A stretch of DNA of 64,000 nt from Moraxellaceae bacterium AER2_44_116 (GCA_006546595.1 VIAD01000004.1:186001-250000), one strand, 5' to 3'. Positions 52,870 through 61,907 are shown, numbered from the stretch's first letter. Translations and numbers: made by a program. Notes: generated by a model not told the origin, from the letters alone.

Positions 52870-53586
52870 ATGCGTCCTTCAGGTCGTCAAGCCGATGCGT
52901 TGCGTGCCGTACGTTTTACCCGTAATTATACTAAACATGCTGAAGGCTCAGTGCTGGTTGAATTTGGTGATACCAAAGTGTTGTGTACCGCCAGTGTTGA
53001 CTCAGGCGTACCGCGCTTTTTAAAAGGTAAAGGCGAAGGTTGGATTACCGCCGAGTACAGCATGTTGCCTCGCGCCACGCATACGCGTAATGACCGTGAA
53101 GCATCCAAAGGCAAACAAGGTGGTCGTACCTTAGAAATTCAACGTTTGATTGGTCGTAGTTTACGGGCAATGGTCGATCTCAAAAAGTTAGGCGAAAATA
53201 CCATTGTGATCGATTGCGACGTGATTCAAGCCGATGGCGGTACACGTACGGCGGCCATTACAGGTAGCGCGATTGCTTTAGTGGATGCCTTGACCTATAT
53301 GCTCAACAAAAAAATGATGAAACAAGACCCACTCAAGCATTTAATTGCGGCTGTTTCTGTCGGTATTGTCAATGGTGAAGCAGTATTAGATTTGGATTAT
53401 GTGGAAGATTCTAATTGTGATACCGATATGAATGTGGTGATGAGCCAATTAGGTGGCTTTGTTGAAGTACAGGGCACAGCCGAAGGCAAAGCGTTCACGC
53501 GTGAGCAAGCCGATGCCATGTTGTTACTTGCAGAACAAGGTATTCAAACCTTGATCCAGCAACAACAAGAAGCCTTAGGCTGGTAA
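52870..53586 (+). CDS. rph: Ribonuclease PH
   Basis: RNase PH trims tRNA 3' ends phosphorolytically. The 238 residues match the family. It begins MRPSGRQADALRAV and contains RAMVDLKKLGENTIVIDCDVIQADGGTRTAAITG, the phosphate and RNA-binding core, and ends with the usual Gln-rich tail. The ATG at 52870 has GGAGAAAGAG upstream; the TTG at 52858 lies inside that ribosome site. Confidence 0.97.
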   Translation: MRPSGRQADALRAVRFTRNYTKHAEGSVLVEFGDTKVLCTASVDSGVPRFLKGKGEGWITAEYSMLPRATHTRNDREASKGKQGGRTLEIQRLIGRSLRAMVDLKKLGENTIVIDCDVIQADGGTRTAAITGSAIALVDALTYMLNKKMMKQDPLKHLIAAVSVGIVNGEAVLDLDYVEDSNCDTDMNVVMSQLGGFVEVQGTAEGKAFTREQADAMLLLAEQGIQTLIQQQQEALGW

Positions 53587-53667
53587 TGGATGGATTTGGC
53601 GCGAGGGTAGGAAGGAGTCACTTCCTATTCTTCCGACGAACAGTCATATATGACCGATTAGCAACAA

Positions 53668-53697
53668 TTGTCAGTAAATTGTTAAAAGTTGTATAAT
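53668..53697 (+). promoter_or_regulatory. Putative sigma-70 promoter of the HPt operon
   Basis: TTGTCA (53668-53673) and a perfect TATAAT (53692-53697), spacer 18 bp. It lies about 210 bp before the HPt start, with a MITE-like copy between them. The 320-bp rph-HPt gap contains nothing else. Confidence 0.5.
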
Positions 53698-53765
53698 CAT
53701 ATTGTAAATAATCGTGTAATCCTGTAATTGAGATACAGACACGGAAAGTTTATATTTCAGAAGTC

Positions 53766-53864
53766 AGGACTAACGCATTGAACCTCGATTAGCGCGTTTT
53801 GTGAGCATAAAGCTGCCCAAAGCGGCTGAAATGTGAATAAATAAGCGATAACTGAGTAAGTCCT
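53766..53864 (+). repeat. MITE-like ~99-bp repeat, copy 7
   Basis: AGGACTAACGCATTGAACCT to GAGTAAGTCCT; very close to copy 6, about 0.9 kb away in the same orientation, so the two bracket rph. Confidence 0.88.
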
Positions 53865-53906
53865 AAGATAGTGCAACATTCGTCCTATTTGATAAAAAGA
53901 AATAAA

Positions 53907-54296
53907 ATGACTTTTTTAGATAACCATAAAACATCGGTTTTAGATGAAACTACGCTGACAAGCTTGGGTGGAACTTCTGGGTTAGCGTCGCCATTGGTTA
54001 AACGAGTAATTACTCTGTATCGCCAAGAAGCTGAAAAATTGGTTCACGGGATTGAAAACGCCTTTGAAGTTGACGATCAAGAGGTTTTGTCGCGTTCGGC
54101 GCATACTTTAAAGTCATCATCCGCTTCTATTGGTGCAAATGCGTTGTCACATGTGGCGAAGCATATCGAACATCTCGCTAGACAAGCCCGTATTGCCGAA
54201 GCAAAGGCATTGTCGTCGGTGTTGTCGAGTGAGTTTACCCGGTTGATGGATGAACTGAATTCTTTGGAACAAAAATTAACGCTAACCCGTGCTTAG
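53907..54296 (+). CDS. HPt phosphotransfer protein
   Basis: The 129-residue helical protein carries the HPt motif SAHTLKSSSASIGA with phospho-accepting H66. It has no catalytic domain, so it should relay phosphate between hybrid kinases and receivers. ATG 53907 (MTFLDNHK) is preferred; a GTG at 53871 would overlap the end of the repeat. The REC-PAS-GGDEF-EAL gene follows after 44 bp, probably in one operon. The two hybrid kinases at 25-33 kb lack HPt domains and are candidate donors. Confidence 0.88.
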   Translation: MTFLDNHKTSVLDETTLTSLGGTSGLASPLVKRVITLYRQEAEKLVHGIENAFEVDDQEVLSRSAHTLKSSSASIGANALSHVAKHIEHLARQARIAEAKALSSVLSSEFTRLMDELNSLEQKLTLTRA

Positions 54297-54340
54297 ATCA
54301 AGCATATTCAGCGCGTTAATATAAGCATCTTGAGCATCAT

Positions 54341-56482
54341 ATGACTCCCAAAATTCTGATTATTGATGATGATGCCGTTCTTCGTGCTATTGCTATGGCA
54401 AAACTGGCAGAAGAAGGCTTTGTCGTCATTGAGGCGGAAGATTCAGCCACAGGCATTCAATTAGTGCTAGACGAAAGTCCAGACTTGGTGCTGTTGGACG
54501 TGGTTCTGCCTGACACCGATGGTTATCAAATCTGTCAATATTTACGCAGTTTGCCGAGTGCCCAACATTTACCCATTATTATGCTGACGGGTTTAGATGA
54601 TACGGCCTCTATTGTGCAAGCTTACGATCATGGTGCAACCGACTTTTTTTCCAAACCGATTAATTGGAAGCTGCTCAGTTATCGTATTCGCTATATTTTG
54701 CGCGCTAGCCGTACCGTTGAGCAATTGGCTCATAGTGAAACGGCGCTTGCCAATGCTCAGCGTTTAGCCCATTTAGGCAGTTGGGAGTGGTGGCCAGCGA
54801 CGAATACAACGCATCGTTCTGATGAGTATTACCGTATTTATGGCATGCACAGAGACAGTTTAGCCAGTTCAATGTTTGCCGTATTACCTCAAGTCCATGC
54901 CGAAGACCAAGAGCGGGTCAAAACCGTGTTAGAAGCGGCCATGACTAAAGGTCAAGCGTATCAACATGAGTTTAGAATTTTAGCACCGCAAACGGGGTTA
55001 CGTGTTGTTCACGAACAGGCACGAATCTTTAGGGCAGAAGACGGCAAAGTCAGTTACATCGAAGGCATCACCCAAGATATTACCGAGCTTGTCGATGCTC
55101 AGCAGCGGATTCGTAACTTGGCGTATTACGATAACTTAACAGGTTTAGCGAATCGTCAATTATTCCGTGAGCTGTTATTGCATGAATTACAACGCGCTCA
55201 ACGGCAAGATAAACAATGCGCGTTATTATTTATCGACCTCGACCGTTTCAAACGTATTAATGACACTTTAGGTCACGATGTTGGTGATATGGTGTTGCAA
55301 ATCATCGGCAATCGTATCAATACCTGTATTCGTAGCGGTGATATTGCCGCCTTGCATCAATCATCATCGGGTAAAAATGAACAAGTCGCTCGTTTAGGTG
55401 GGGATGAGTTTACCGTTGTTTTAACGGATATTGGCCAGCCAGAAGATGCCGCGCAAGCCGCGAGACGTATTTTGGACTCCATTGCACTGCCGATTCAAAT
55501 TGGTACGCAAGAAGTCATTGTCTCCGCCAGTATTGGCATCGCCTTAGGGCCGAGAGATGGCTACGATGTTGAAAGCCTGTTAAAAAATGCCGATTTAGCG
55601 ATGTATTCCGTCAAAGATAAAGGTCGTAATAACTTCCATTTCTTTGACCACACCATGAACGAAACGGTGTTGAATAAGTTTGCCCTCGAAAATGATTTAC
55701 GCAAAGCCATTGAGCAAAACCAATTAGAACTCTACTTCCAGCCTAAAATTAACCCGATGACAGGTGTCATCGTCGGTGCAGAAGTCTTGTTGCGTTGGAA
55801 ACATCCGCATCGCGGCATGATTTCCCCTGTGGTATTTATTCCTGTCGCCGAAGAGTCGGGTTTTATTATTGAACTCGGTGTTTGGGTATTGAATCGTGCG
55901 TGTGAGATTAATCGGGACTGGCAAAATCGCGGTATGCCAAGTGTGCCGTTAGCGATTAATTTATCCGCCGCCAACTTCCGTCATCCTGACTTATTACCGG
56001 GTATTCGTAAAACCTTAGCCGACTTACAACTACATCCTGACTTCTTGGTGATTGAATTGACCGAAGGCGTGTTGATGAATGATGTGGAAGAAAGTATTGC
56101 GACGCTGCAAGCCTTGAAAGATATGGGTATTTATCTCTCGGTGGATGATTTTGGCACAGGCTATTCTTCGCTGAACTATCTCAAGCGTTTTCCCTTAGAT
56201 GAGCTAAAAATTGATCGTTCATTCGTCAAAGATATTATTACCGATACCAATGATGCCGCCATTACTGCTGCCATTATTGGCTTGGCGCAAAACTTAAAAT
56301 TAAGTGTCGTCGCAGAAGGCGTTGAAACGACTGAGCAAGCGGATTTCTTGTTGCGTCGTGGTTGTAACACCATGCAGGGCTTTTTGTTCGCGAAACCCAT
56401 GCCACAAAAAGAGTTTGAAGATTTGTTGCTAGCAGGAATGGATATGGGCGACATGCAAGCGATTTTTATGGTTGAGTGCTAA
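54341..56482 (+). CDS. REC-PAS-GGDEF-EAL cyclic di-GMP protein
   Basis: The 713-residue protein has a receiver domain with D53 (LVLLDVVLPDTDGYQ), a PAS domain (~145-255, with GSWEWWPA), a GGDEF domain with intact GGDEF at 353-357, and an EAL domain with the EVL signature at 481-483, FLVIELTEG, DDFGTGYSSLNYLKRF and DELKIDRSF. The EAL catalytic residues look complete. No RxxD inhibitory site precedes the GGDEF. It could make or degrade cyclic di-GMP under control of the HPt protein encoded just upstream. Confidence 0.95.
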   Translation: MTPKILIIDDDAVLRAIAMAKLAEEGFVVIEAEDSATGIQLVLDESPDLVLLDVVLPDTDGYQICQYLRSLPSAQHLPIIMLTGLDDTASIVQAYDHGATDFFSKPINWKLLSYRIRYILRASRTVEQLAHSETALANAQRLAHLGSWEWWPATNTTHRSDEYYRIYGMHRDSLASSMFAVLPQVHAEDQERVKTVLEAAMTKGQAYQHEFRILAPQTGLRVVHEQARIFRAEDGKVSYIEGITQDITELVDAQQRIRNLAYYDNLTGLANRQLFRELLLHELQRAQRQDKQCALLFIDLDRFKRINDTLGHDVGDMVLQIIGNRINTCIRSGDIAALHQSSSGKNEQVARLGGDEFTVVLTDIGQPEDAAQAARRILDSIALPIQIGTQEVIVSASIGIALGPRDGYDVESLLKNADLAMYSVKDKGRNNFHFFDHTMNETVLNKFALENDLRKAIEQNQLELYFQPKINPMTGVIVGAEVLLRWKHPHRGMISPVVFIPVAEESGFIIELGVWVLNRACEINRDWQNRGMPSVPLAINLSAANFRHPDLLPGIRKTLADLQLHPDFLVIELTEGVLMNDVEESIATLQALKDMGIYLSVDDFGTGYSSLNYLKRFPLDELKIDRSFVKDIITDTNDAAITAAIIGLAQNLKLSVVAEGVETTEQADFLLRRGCNTMQGFLFAKPMPQKEFEDLLLAGMDMGDMQAIFMVEC

Positions 56483-56489
56483 ATCCAAA

Positions 56490-56515
56490 CCTCCCTTTGT
56501 ATTTGTAAAGGGAGG
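56490..56515 (+). terminator. Hairpin after the REC-PAS-GGDEF-EAL gene
   Basis: CCTCCCTTT (56490-56498), 8-bp loop, AAAGGGAGG (56507-56515). No T run follows. A second, similar CTCCCCTTT/AAAGGAG unit follows at about 56553-56570. It resembles the stem at 38687. Confidence 0.55.
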
Positions 56516-56583
56516 CTTAACCACCACATCATCGGCCAAAACAAAGATGTTCTCCCCTTTAGCAAAGGAGAGCTAGAGGGGAT

Positions 56584-57186
56584 TTACATTTTCTCCGCCA
56601 TTGCCACCGTATATACTTTCCCTTGTTTTAATTTACTGTAATTACCAAATACTTCTTTAAACGTCCGTGAAATAAAATCACGTAGGCCGTTAATTGTGAC
56701 GACATAAAAACGACCGCCGACTTCTAAATGCTCAAAGGCATCATACAAATACAAGTAATGTTGTTCTTTGCTGACCTTTGCGGGTAGATTCGACAAAATA
56801 ATATCAAATTTACGATTGCCGACCGCACTAAAACCATTGCTCAAAAAAATCTCAGTATTGTTGAGTTTATTGATACCACAGTTTTTACGGGCGTAATCAA
56901 CCGCTACAAAGTCTTTATCCAATAAGATACTAGTGCCTTGAGGTGCTTTTTTCGCACAGACCATACCTAAAATACCATAGCCGCAACCTACGTCTAGGCA
57001 GTTGTCAGTGGCTTTAAAGTCAATATGTTCCAGTAATAAGCGTGAACCTTCATCAATACTTTCGGGGGAGAAAATTCCCCATGTCGAGTGAAAGGTATAG
57101 TCATCGCCAAGTACATTGTCTTTGAAAACAATGTCTTGTCTCCAGCGAGCAAGGGTGGCGGCATCAAGAGAGGATTTTTGCGTCAT
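56584..57186 (-). CDS. Class I SAM-dependent methyltransferase (RsmC/MTS-like)
   Basis: The 200-residue protein has the MTS-domain layout: FSPESIDEGSRLLLEH, SAM motif LDVGCGYGILG, acidic LLDKDFVAVDYARKN and NLPAKVSKEQHY in the position of the NPPF/NPPY motif (here NLPA). This matches the RsmC C-terminal half (16S rRNA guanine-N2 methylation), but the usual Pro-Pro is missing, so the target base is uncertain. It lies 36 bp downstream of exonuclease III on the same strand. Confidence 0.85.
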   Translation of the reverse strand: MTQKSSLDAATLARWRQDIVFKDNVLGDDYTFHSTWGIFSPESIDEGSRLLLEHIDFKATDNCLDVGCGYGILGMVCAKKAPQGTSILLDKDFVAVDYARKNCGINKLNNTEIFLSNGFSAVGNRKFDIILSNLPAKVSKEQHYLYLYDAFEHLEVGGRFYVVTINGLRDFISRTFKEVFGNYSKLKQGKVYTVAMAEKM

Positions 57187-57222
57187 AATGGTGATGTCGT
57201 CGTGAAAGATGAAAATTGGGAC

Positions 57223-57993
57223 TTAAGCATTATAATCAATAATCAATGGCGCATGGTCAGAAAAACGTTGAGCCTTATACACTTCAGCATGCATGATTTT
57301 ATCAAGCCAATCAGGACTGACGACTTGGTAATCAATACGCCAACCGACATTATTTGCCCACGCCTGACCCCGATTCGACCACCATGTATAAGCATTGGCT
57401 TCTTCGTGGGGATATAGTTGGCGATAAGCATCGACAAAACCCATATCGCCATAGAGTTGATCTAACCAAGCCCGTTCATGAGGCAAAAAGCCTGAGTTTT
57501 TTTGGTTACCACTCCAATTTTTCAAATCACTATTTTTGTGAGCGATATTCCAATCACCACAAATAATCAGGGATTTATGTTCATTCCGCCATTGTTGCAA
57601 TAGTGGCGTGAACTGACGGAGAAAGTCATCTTTTTTCGCTTGTGCCGCCTCTGAACTTGAGCCAGAAGGCAAATACAATGAGGCAACGGTTAACTCGCCA
57701 AATCGAGCCGCCAGCCAACGACCTTCGCTATCACATAATTCAAAGCCCAAACCTTGCTCAATGGCATCAGGTTTTTTTTTAGAGTAAATGGCTGTACCTG
57801 CATAACCTGCTTTCTCGGCAGGGAAGAAGGTGCTATGCCAGCCATCAGGTTGATGATCAAAACTCAGTTGATGGGGCTGGATACGAATTTCTTGCAAACA
57901 GACGACATCTGCGCCACTTTGCGCTAACCACTCAAAAAAACCCTTACTCGTTGCCGAGCGTAACCCATTCACATTGACAGAAATTACACGCAT
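57223..57993 (-). CDS. Exonuclease III-family protein at the Crc position
   Basis: The 256-residue protein starts MRVISVNVNGLRS and keeps every catalytic residue of ExoIII/APE1: E35 (LQEIR), D147 and N149 (GDWNIAH), D221 (WRIDYQV), and D246/H247 (FSDHAPL). It is therefore probably an active AP endonuclease or 3'-5' exonuclease. Its position, divergent from pyrE and close to rph, is that of crc in Pseudomonas. Crc is a catalytically dead relative that works with Hfq in catabolite repression. Start ATG 57993; the open frame to 58101 would overlap the pyrE start. Confidence 0.93.
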   Translation of the reverse strand: MRVISVNVNGLRSATSKGFFEWLAQSGADVVCLQEIRIQPHQLSFDHQPDGWHSTFFPAEKAGYAGTAIYSKKKPDAIEQGLGFELCDSEGRWLAARFGELTVASLYLPSGSSSEAAQAKKDDFLRQFTPLLQQWRNEHKSLIICGDWNIAHKNSDLKNWSGNQKNSGFLPHERAWLDQLYGDMGFVDAYRQLYPHEEANAYTWWSNRGQAWANNVGWRIDYQVVSPDWLDKIMHAEVYKAQRFSDHAPLIIDYNA

Positions 57994-58059
57994 GACTGTA
58001 TCGCCTCGATTAAGACGGTTATGATAACCGCATCTTGAATGTCGACAGAAGTTTTTATT

Positions 58060-58740
58060 ATGCAAGAATATCAACGCGCTTTTATCAAACTCGCCATGCA
58101 CAAAGATGTCTTACGCTTTGGCATGTTTACGTTAAAGTCGGGGCGTAAAAGTCCGTATTTTTTTAATGCGGGGCTATTTCAGGATGGTTTGGCGTTATCT
58201 GCATTGGGTAAGTGTTATGCGGAGACAATCCAAAAGTCAGGCATTGAGTACGATGTCATTTTTGGCCCAGCCTACAAAGGTATCCCCATCGCCACTGCCA
58301 CGACAATGCAATTACATGACCAATTTCATGTCAATAAACCGTGGTGTTTTAATCGTAAAGAAGCCAAAGAGCATGGCGAAGGCGGCAGTTTAGTTGGCGC
58401 ACATTTACGCGGTAAACGGGTATTAATTATTGATGATGTCATTACCGCAGGCACAGCGATTCGTGAAGTCATGGCCATTTTGCAGACGGAAGGCGCAATT
58501 CCCGCAGGTATTGTTGTTGCTTTAGACCGTCAAGAACGCGGAGCGACAGGTGAGTTGTCGGCCATTCAAGAGGTGGTGCAGCAATATCGTATTCCCGTGT
58601 TGTCGATTATTAAATTGGATCATGTTGTCGAGTATTTGCATGAACGAGGCGGCCATGATGAGTTAGTGTCGGCAATCTCGGGTTATCGCGCTAAATATGG
58701 GGCAAAAGACTTGGATGACTGGATTGCGGACGGAGCTTAA
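58060..58740 (+). CDS. pyrE: Orotate phosphoribosyltransferase
   Basis: PyrE converts orotate and PRPP to OMP in pyrimidine synthesis. The 226 residues fit the family. It contains FMLKSGRKSPYF-like residues (GMFTLKSGRKSPYFFNAG), the FGPAYKGIPIATA loop, FNRKEAKEHGEGG with catalytic lysines, and the PRPP motif VLIIDDVITAGTAIRE. The ATG at 58060 (MQEYQRAF) is favoured over the one at 58039, which has no ribosome site. gshB follows after 3 bp. Confidence 0.96.
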   Translation: MQEYQRAFIKLAMHKDVLRFGMFTLKSGRKSPYFFNAGLFQDGLALSALGKCYAETIQKSGIEYDVIFGPAYKGIPIATATTMQLHDQFHVNKPWCFNRKEAKEHGEGGSLVGAHLRGKRVLIIDDVITAGTAIREVMAILQTEGAIPAGIVVALDRQERGATGELSAIQEVVQQYRIPVLSIIKLDHVVEYLHERGGHDELVSAISGYRAKYGAKDLDDWIADGA

Positions 58741-58743
58741 CGT

Positions 58744-59694
58744 ATGGCTATTAAACTCTTGATCGTGATGGATGATATTCGTTACATCAACATTAAAAAA
58801 GACTCCAGTATTGCGATGTTGTGGGCAGCCGCCAAACGAGGTTATGAGCTGTATTATGCCGAACAGAATGATTTATTTATTCGTGATGGCAAAGCCTATG
58901 GTCAACTTAAACCACTACAAGTCTTTGAAAATTATCAGCAGTGGCAACAACTAGGTGAGCCTATTGATATACCGCTTACTGAGATGAATGTTATTTTAAT
59001 GCGTAAAGACCCGCCGTTTGATATGCGTTTTATTTACAGCACCTATATTTTAGAGCGTGCCGAAAGTGAAGGGGTCTTGGTGGTTAATAAACCGCAGTCG
59101 CTACGTGACTGTAATGAAAAGCTGTTTGCGACACTGTTTCCGCACTGTATGACACCTACATTGGTCACGAGTGATATGGCGCGTGTGAGAGCGTTTATTG
59201 CTGAGCAAGGGGATGCTATTGTCAAACCCTTAGATGGTATGGGTGGCACGGGTATTTTTCGTTTACAGCAAGGCAGTTTTAATATCGGTGCAACACTAGA
59301 AACACTGACGCAAAATGGCACGTTGCCGATGATGGCACAACGCTATATTCCTGAGATTAGCAAAGGTGATAAACGGATTTTATTGATTGATGGCGAACCC
59401 ATTCCCTTTTGTTTAGCACGAGTGCCACCTGTAGGAGAAACGCGGGGGAATTTAGCAGCAGGCGGTAGCGGCGAGCCACGTTTACTGACACCGAGAGATT
59501 ATTGGTTGGCAGCTCAAGTTGCGCCCGAACTCAAAAAACGCGGCTTGATTTTTGTTGGTTTAGATGTCATTGGTGATTATATTACGGAGATTAACGTTAC
59601 TAGCCCAACGTGCTTACGTGAAATAGATGCACAGTTTAATTACGGTATTGCCGATAGGTTGATGACTGTTATTGAGCAGAAATTAGCGCATTAA
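58744..59694 (+). CDS. gshB: Glutathione synthetase
   Basis: GshB adds glycine to gamma-glutamylcysteine using ATP. The 316 residues match the family. The N-terminal domain starts MAIKLLIVMDDIRYINIKKDSS, with MRKDPPFDMRFIYSTYILE. The ATP-grasp part has DAIVKPLDGMGGTGIFR, RYIPEISKGDKRILLIDGEP and FVGLDVIGDYITEINVTSPT. It is tightly coupled to pyrE (3-bp gap). Confidence 0.96.
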   Translation: MAIKLLIVMDDIRYINIKKDSSIAMLWAAAKRGYELYYAEQNDLFIRDGKAYGQLKPLQVFENYQQWQQLGEPIDIPLTEMNVILMRKDPPFDMRFIYSTYILERAESEGVLVVNKPQSLRDCNEKLFATLFPHCMTPTLVTSDMARVRAFIAEQGDAIVKPLDGMGGTGIFRLQQGSFNIGATLETLTQNGTLPMMAQRYIPEISKGDKRILLIDGEPIPFCLARVPPVGETRGNLAAGGSGEPRLLTPRDYWLAAQVAPELKKRGLIFVGLDVIGDYITEINVTSPTCLREIDAQFNYGIADRLMTVIEQKLAH

Positions 59695-59862
59695 CTTTGT
59701 TCTGCGACCAATTGCCGCAGTGACCTTAAACAATGAGGGGCTTATACTGTGTGTCGTAGAGTTTGTGTCACCTTTGCGTGATGTACCCTGAGTTGAATAT
59801 GCGGCAATAATCAGTCGTAAACTAAAGAATTTTGTTTGATAGTGACTATTGGAGAGACAACG

Positions 59863-60174
59863 ATGAAAAAAATGACCCTGTTGTTAGTAATGATGGGTGC
59901 AATGAGCGCAGGCTCAAGCTATGCAGCGGCCGACCGTTCTGGTGAAGTCGTATTCAAAGCCGCATGTACGGTTTGCCATACTGCGGGCTTAATGAATGCG
60001 CCGAAATTAGGCGATAAAGTGGCGTGGAAAGCGCGTATTGCTCAAGGTATGCCGATGTTATACGACCATGCCTTAAAAGGCATTCGTACGATGCCAGCTA
60101 AAGGCACATGTACGGCCTGTACCGATAAAGAAATCAAAAACGGTGTTGATTACATGGTTAGCAAAGCCAAGTAA
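59863..60174 (+). CDS. Cytochrome c5-like monohaem protein
   Basis: The 103-residue periplasmic protein has a signal peptide (residues ~1-22, ending SYAAA), a haem site CTVCH (35-39), a Met ligand (probably M77 in IRTMPAKG) and a second cysteine pair C83/C86 (CTAC) as in cytochrome c5. It is probably an electron carrier to a terminal oxidase or reductase. GGAGAG precedes ATG 59863; the longer open frame from 59836 includes that ribosome site. It is monocistronic, with its own terminator. Confidence 0.93.
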   Translation: MKKMTLLLVMMGAMSAGSSYAAADRSGEVVFKAACTVCHTAGLMNAPKLGDKVAWKARIAQGMPMLYDHALKGIRTMPAKGTCTACTDKEIKNGVDYMVSKAK

Positions 60175-60192
60175 TCACATGTTGGGATTTCC

Positions 60193-60222
60193 ACAAAGGG
60201 CGTGATTTATCACGCCCTTTGT
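60193..60222. terminator. Perfect hairpin terminator after cytochrome c
   Basis: ACAAAGGGCGTGAT, loop TT, ATCACGCCCTTTGT, then TTATAAAA: a 14-bp perfect stem, symmetric enough to serve both strands. It shares the GGGCGTGA core with 41624-41642. Confidence 0.8.
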
Positions 60223-60234
60223 TTATAAAATAAT

Positions 60235-60287
60235 TTCGACCTCCGCTCAGCCAACGCAAAAATGTTCCCTGAGCGGAGTTGAAGGGG
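60235..60287. repeat. REP-like palindrome (CTTCGACTCCGCTCAG family), copy 4
   Basis: TTCGACCTCCGCTCAG (60235-60250) and CTGAGCGGAGTTGAAG (60269-60284), opposite internal orientation to the other copies; one substitution per arm. Confidence 0.8.
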
Positions 60288-60324
60288 TAATTACCAACCG
60301 TCAATCGCCCCGAATAACATCAAA

Positions 60325-61098
60325 CTATCTACCCATCATCTTGGTAACTGCCCAAGTCATCGTTTTTCTTGGTAATAAACGGTTAATTGCAGGTAACGGT
60401 TTATTAAATAACCCTGTGACTACGACCACCTTGCCATTATTTAAGGCTTTATAGGCTTCTTCAGCGACCATTTCGGGGCTATCGGAAATCTTGTTAATTA
60501 AAGCACCTTGACTATTAGCCACTTCATGAAAGCCTGTCGCGGTAGAGCCGGGACAAACGGCGGTAACTAAAACACCTCGATCAGCCACTTCAGCAGCCAA
60601 TGCTTCGGTAAACGATAAAACATAGGCTTTAGTAGCGGCATAAACAGCAAAATAAGGGCATGCTTGAAAAGCTGCAACGGATGCAATGTTCATGATGCGA
60701 CCATGACGACGTTCTAACATCGCAGGCAATACCATGTGAGTCAGCTCTGTGAGTGTCACCATATTTAATTGCATCATGCCTGATGTTTTAGCTCCATCGG
60801 CTTTAGCAAAGGGGGCACTTACACCAAAACCCGCGTTATTCACTAAGGTATCAACCGTTAAGTTCAATGCGGAAATAGCATTCATTAACGTTGCGGCTGC
60901 ACCCACTTCTTGTAAGTCTTGGGCGATGACATGCACTTTAATACCATGTTTACTGTTTAGTTCTTTTGCTAACACATCCAAGCGATCTTTACGACGAGCA
61001 ACCAGCACCAATGTTTGGTGTTCAGGTGCAAATAAATGCGCCAATGCTTCGCCAATACCACTGGAAGCTCCCGTAATAACTGTGGCTAATGTTGTCAT
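60325..61098 (-). CDS. SDR-family oxidoreductase
   Basis: The 257-residue classical SDR has TGASSGIG (cofactor loop), LVNNAGFG, NIASVAAF with catalytic Ser, and YAATK with Tyr/Lys. The YAATKAYVLSFTEAL run is typical of the DltE/YdfG-like subgroup acting on lipids or small carbonyls. The C-terminus is basic and slightly hydrophobic (MTWAVTKMMGR). It is alone on the minus strand; substrate unknown. Confidence 0.9.
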   Translation of the reverse strand: MTTLATVITGASSGIGEALAHLFAPEHQTLVLVARRKDRLDVLAKELNSKHGIKVHVIAQDLQEVGAAATLMNAISALNLTVDTLVNNAGFGVSAPFAKADGAKTSGMMQLNMVTLTELTHMVLPAMLERRHGRIMNIASVAAFQACPYFAVYAATKAYVLSFTEALAAEVADRGVLVTAVCPGSTATGFHEVANSQGALINKISDSPEMVAEEAYKALNNGKVVVVTGLFNKPLPAINRLLPRKTMTWAVTKMMGR

Positions 61099-61337
61099 GA
61101 TGCGTTTCTCTTCTCTTGTTCATGTTTAATGTAGAGTGCTAGTTATCGTCATCATACAAGGACTGTACGATACTGAAAAAAGGCAAACAAAACTCTGAAT
61201 TGTTTGCGCGATGTTGCCGAAGGTAAAGCACAGCTCAACCATTCGTCAATCTTCTTGATGGAGTCATCTATTTAGTATGCCTATTGCGTGAAAAAATACT
61301 TGCCTTCTACGATAACGCCCCCAATACTCAAGGCATT

Positions 61338-61907
61338 ATGACACTACCTACTAGCAACTTTACCCATCACTGCCTTATTGCCATGCCCGACATGGAAGAC
61401 AGTCGTTTTTCCGAATCCGTCACTTATATCGTGAAACACGATCAAGAAGGGGCGGTTGGTTTGGTCGTCAACAAACCGCTAGAGTTGACCTTAGATCAAT
61501 TGCTCTCAGAAGTCGGTTTACCATTACTCACACCATTAACTGACCCAGAAACACCCGTATTGTTCGGTGGCCCTGTCAGTTCAGAGGCAGGTTTCGTCTT
61601 GCATCGTGATAAAGGCCTATGGAATTCCAGTTTAGTGGTGGAAGGTGGACTATGCGTCACCAGCTCACGCGATATTTTAGATGCCATTTCCCAAGGCAAA
61701 GGGCCTAAAGATTTCCTAGTCGTTTTGGGATATGCAGGATGGGCGGCAGGTCAGTTAGAAAAAGAAATGGCGGAAAATTCGTGGTTAACCTGTCCCGCCG
61801 ATGAAAATTTATTGTTTGAAATGCCTTATGAGCAACGTTGGCAAGCGGCGGCCTCAAAAATTGGTGTGAACTTAAACTTATTGACGGGTCAAGTGGGTCA
61901 TGCTTGA
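61338..61907 (+). CDS. yqgE: YqgE/AlgH family protein
   Basis: The 189-residue protein matches the UPF0301/AlgH family: NFTHHCLIAMPDMEDSRFSES, VGLVVNKPLELTLDQLL, VLFGGPVSSEAGFVLH and VLGYAGWAAGQLEKEMAENSWL. The function is not settled. The start is ATG 61338, as homology begins there; an upstream GTG frame from 61284 is not conserved. It overlaps ruvX by 8 bp, the conserved yqgE-yqgF pair. Confidence 0.93.
   Translation: MTLPTSNFTHHCLIAMPDMEDSRFSESVTYIVKHDQEGAVGLVVNKPLELTLDQLLSEVGLPLLTPLTDPETPVLFGGPVSSEAGFVLHRDKGLWNSSLVVEGGLCVTSSRDILDAISQGKGPKDFLVVLGYAGWAAGQLEKEMAENSWLTCPADENLLFEMPYEQRWQAAASKIGVNLNLLTGQVGHA

Noticed and set aside
57223..57993. Naming the gene crc
   Set aside because: Position matches crc, but all ExoIII catalytic residues are present, so calling it Crc on position alone is not justified.
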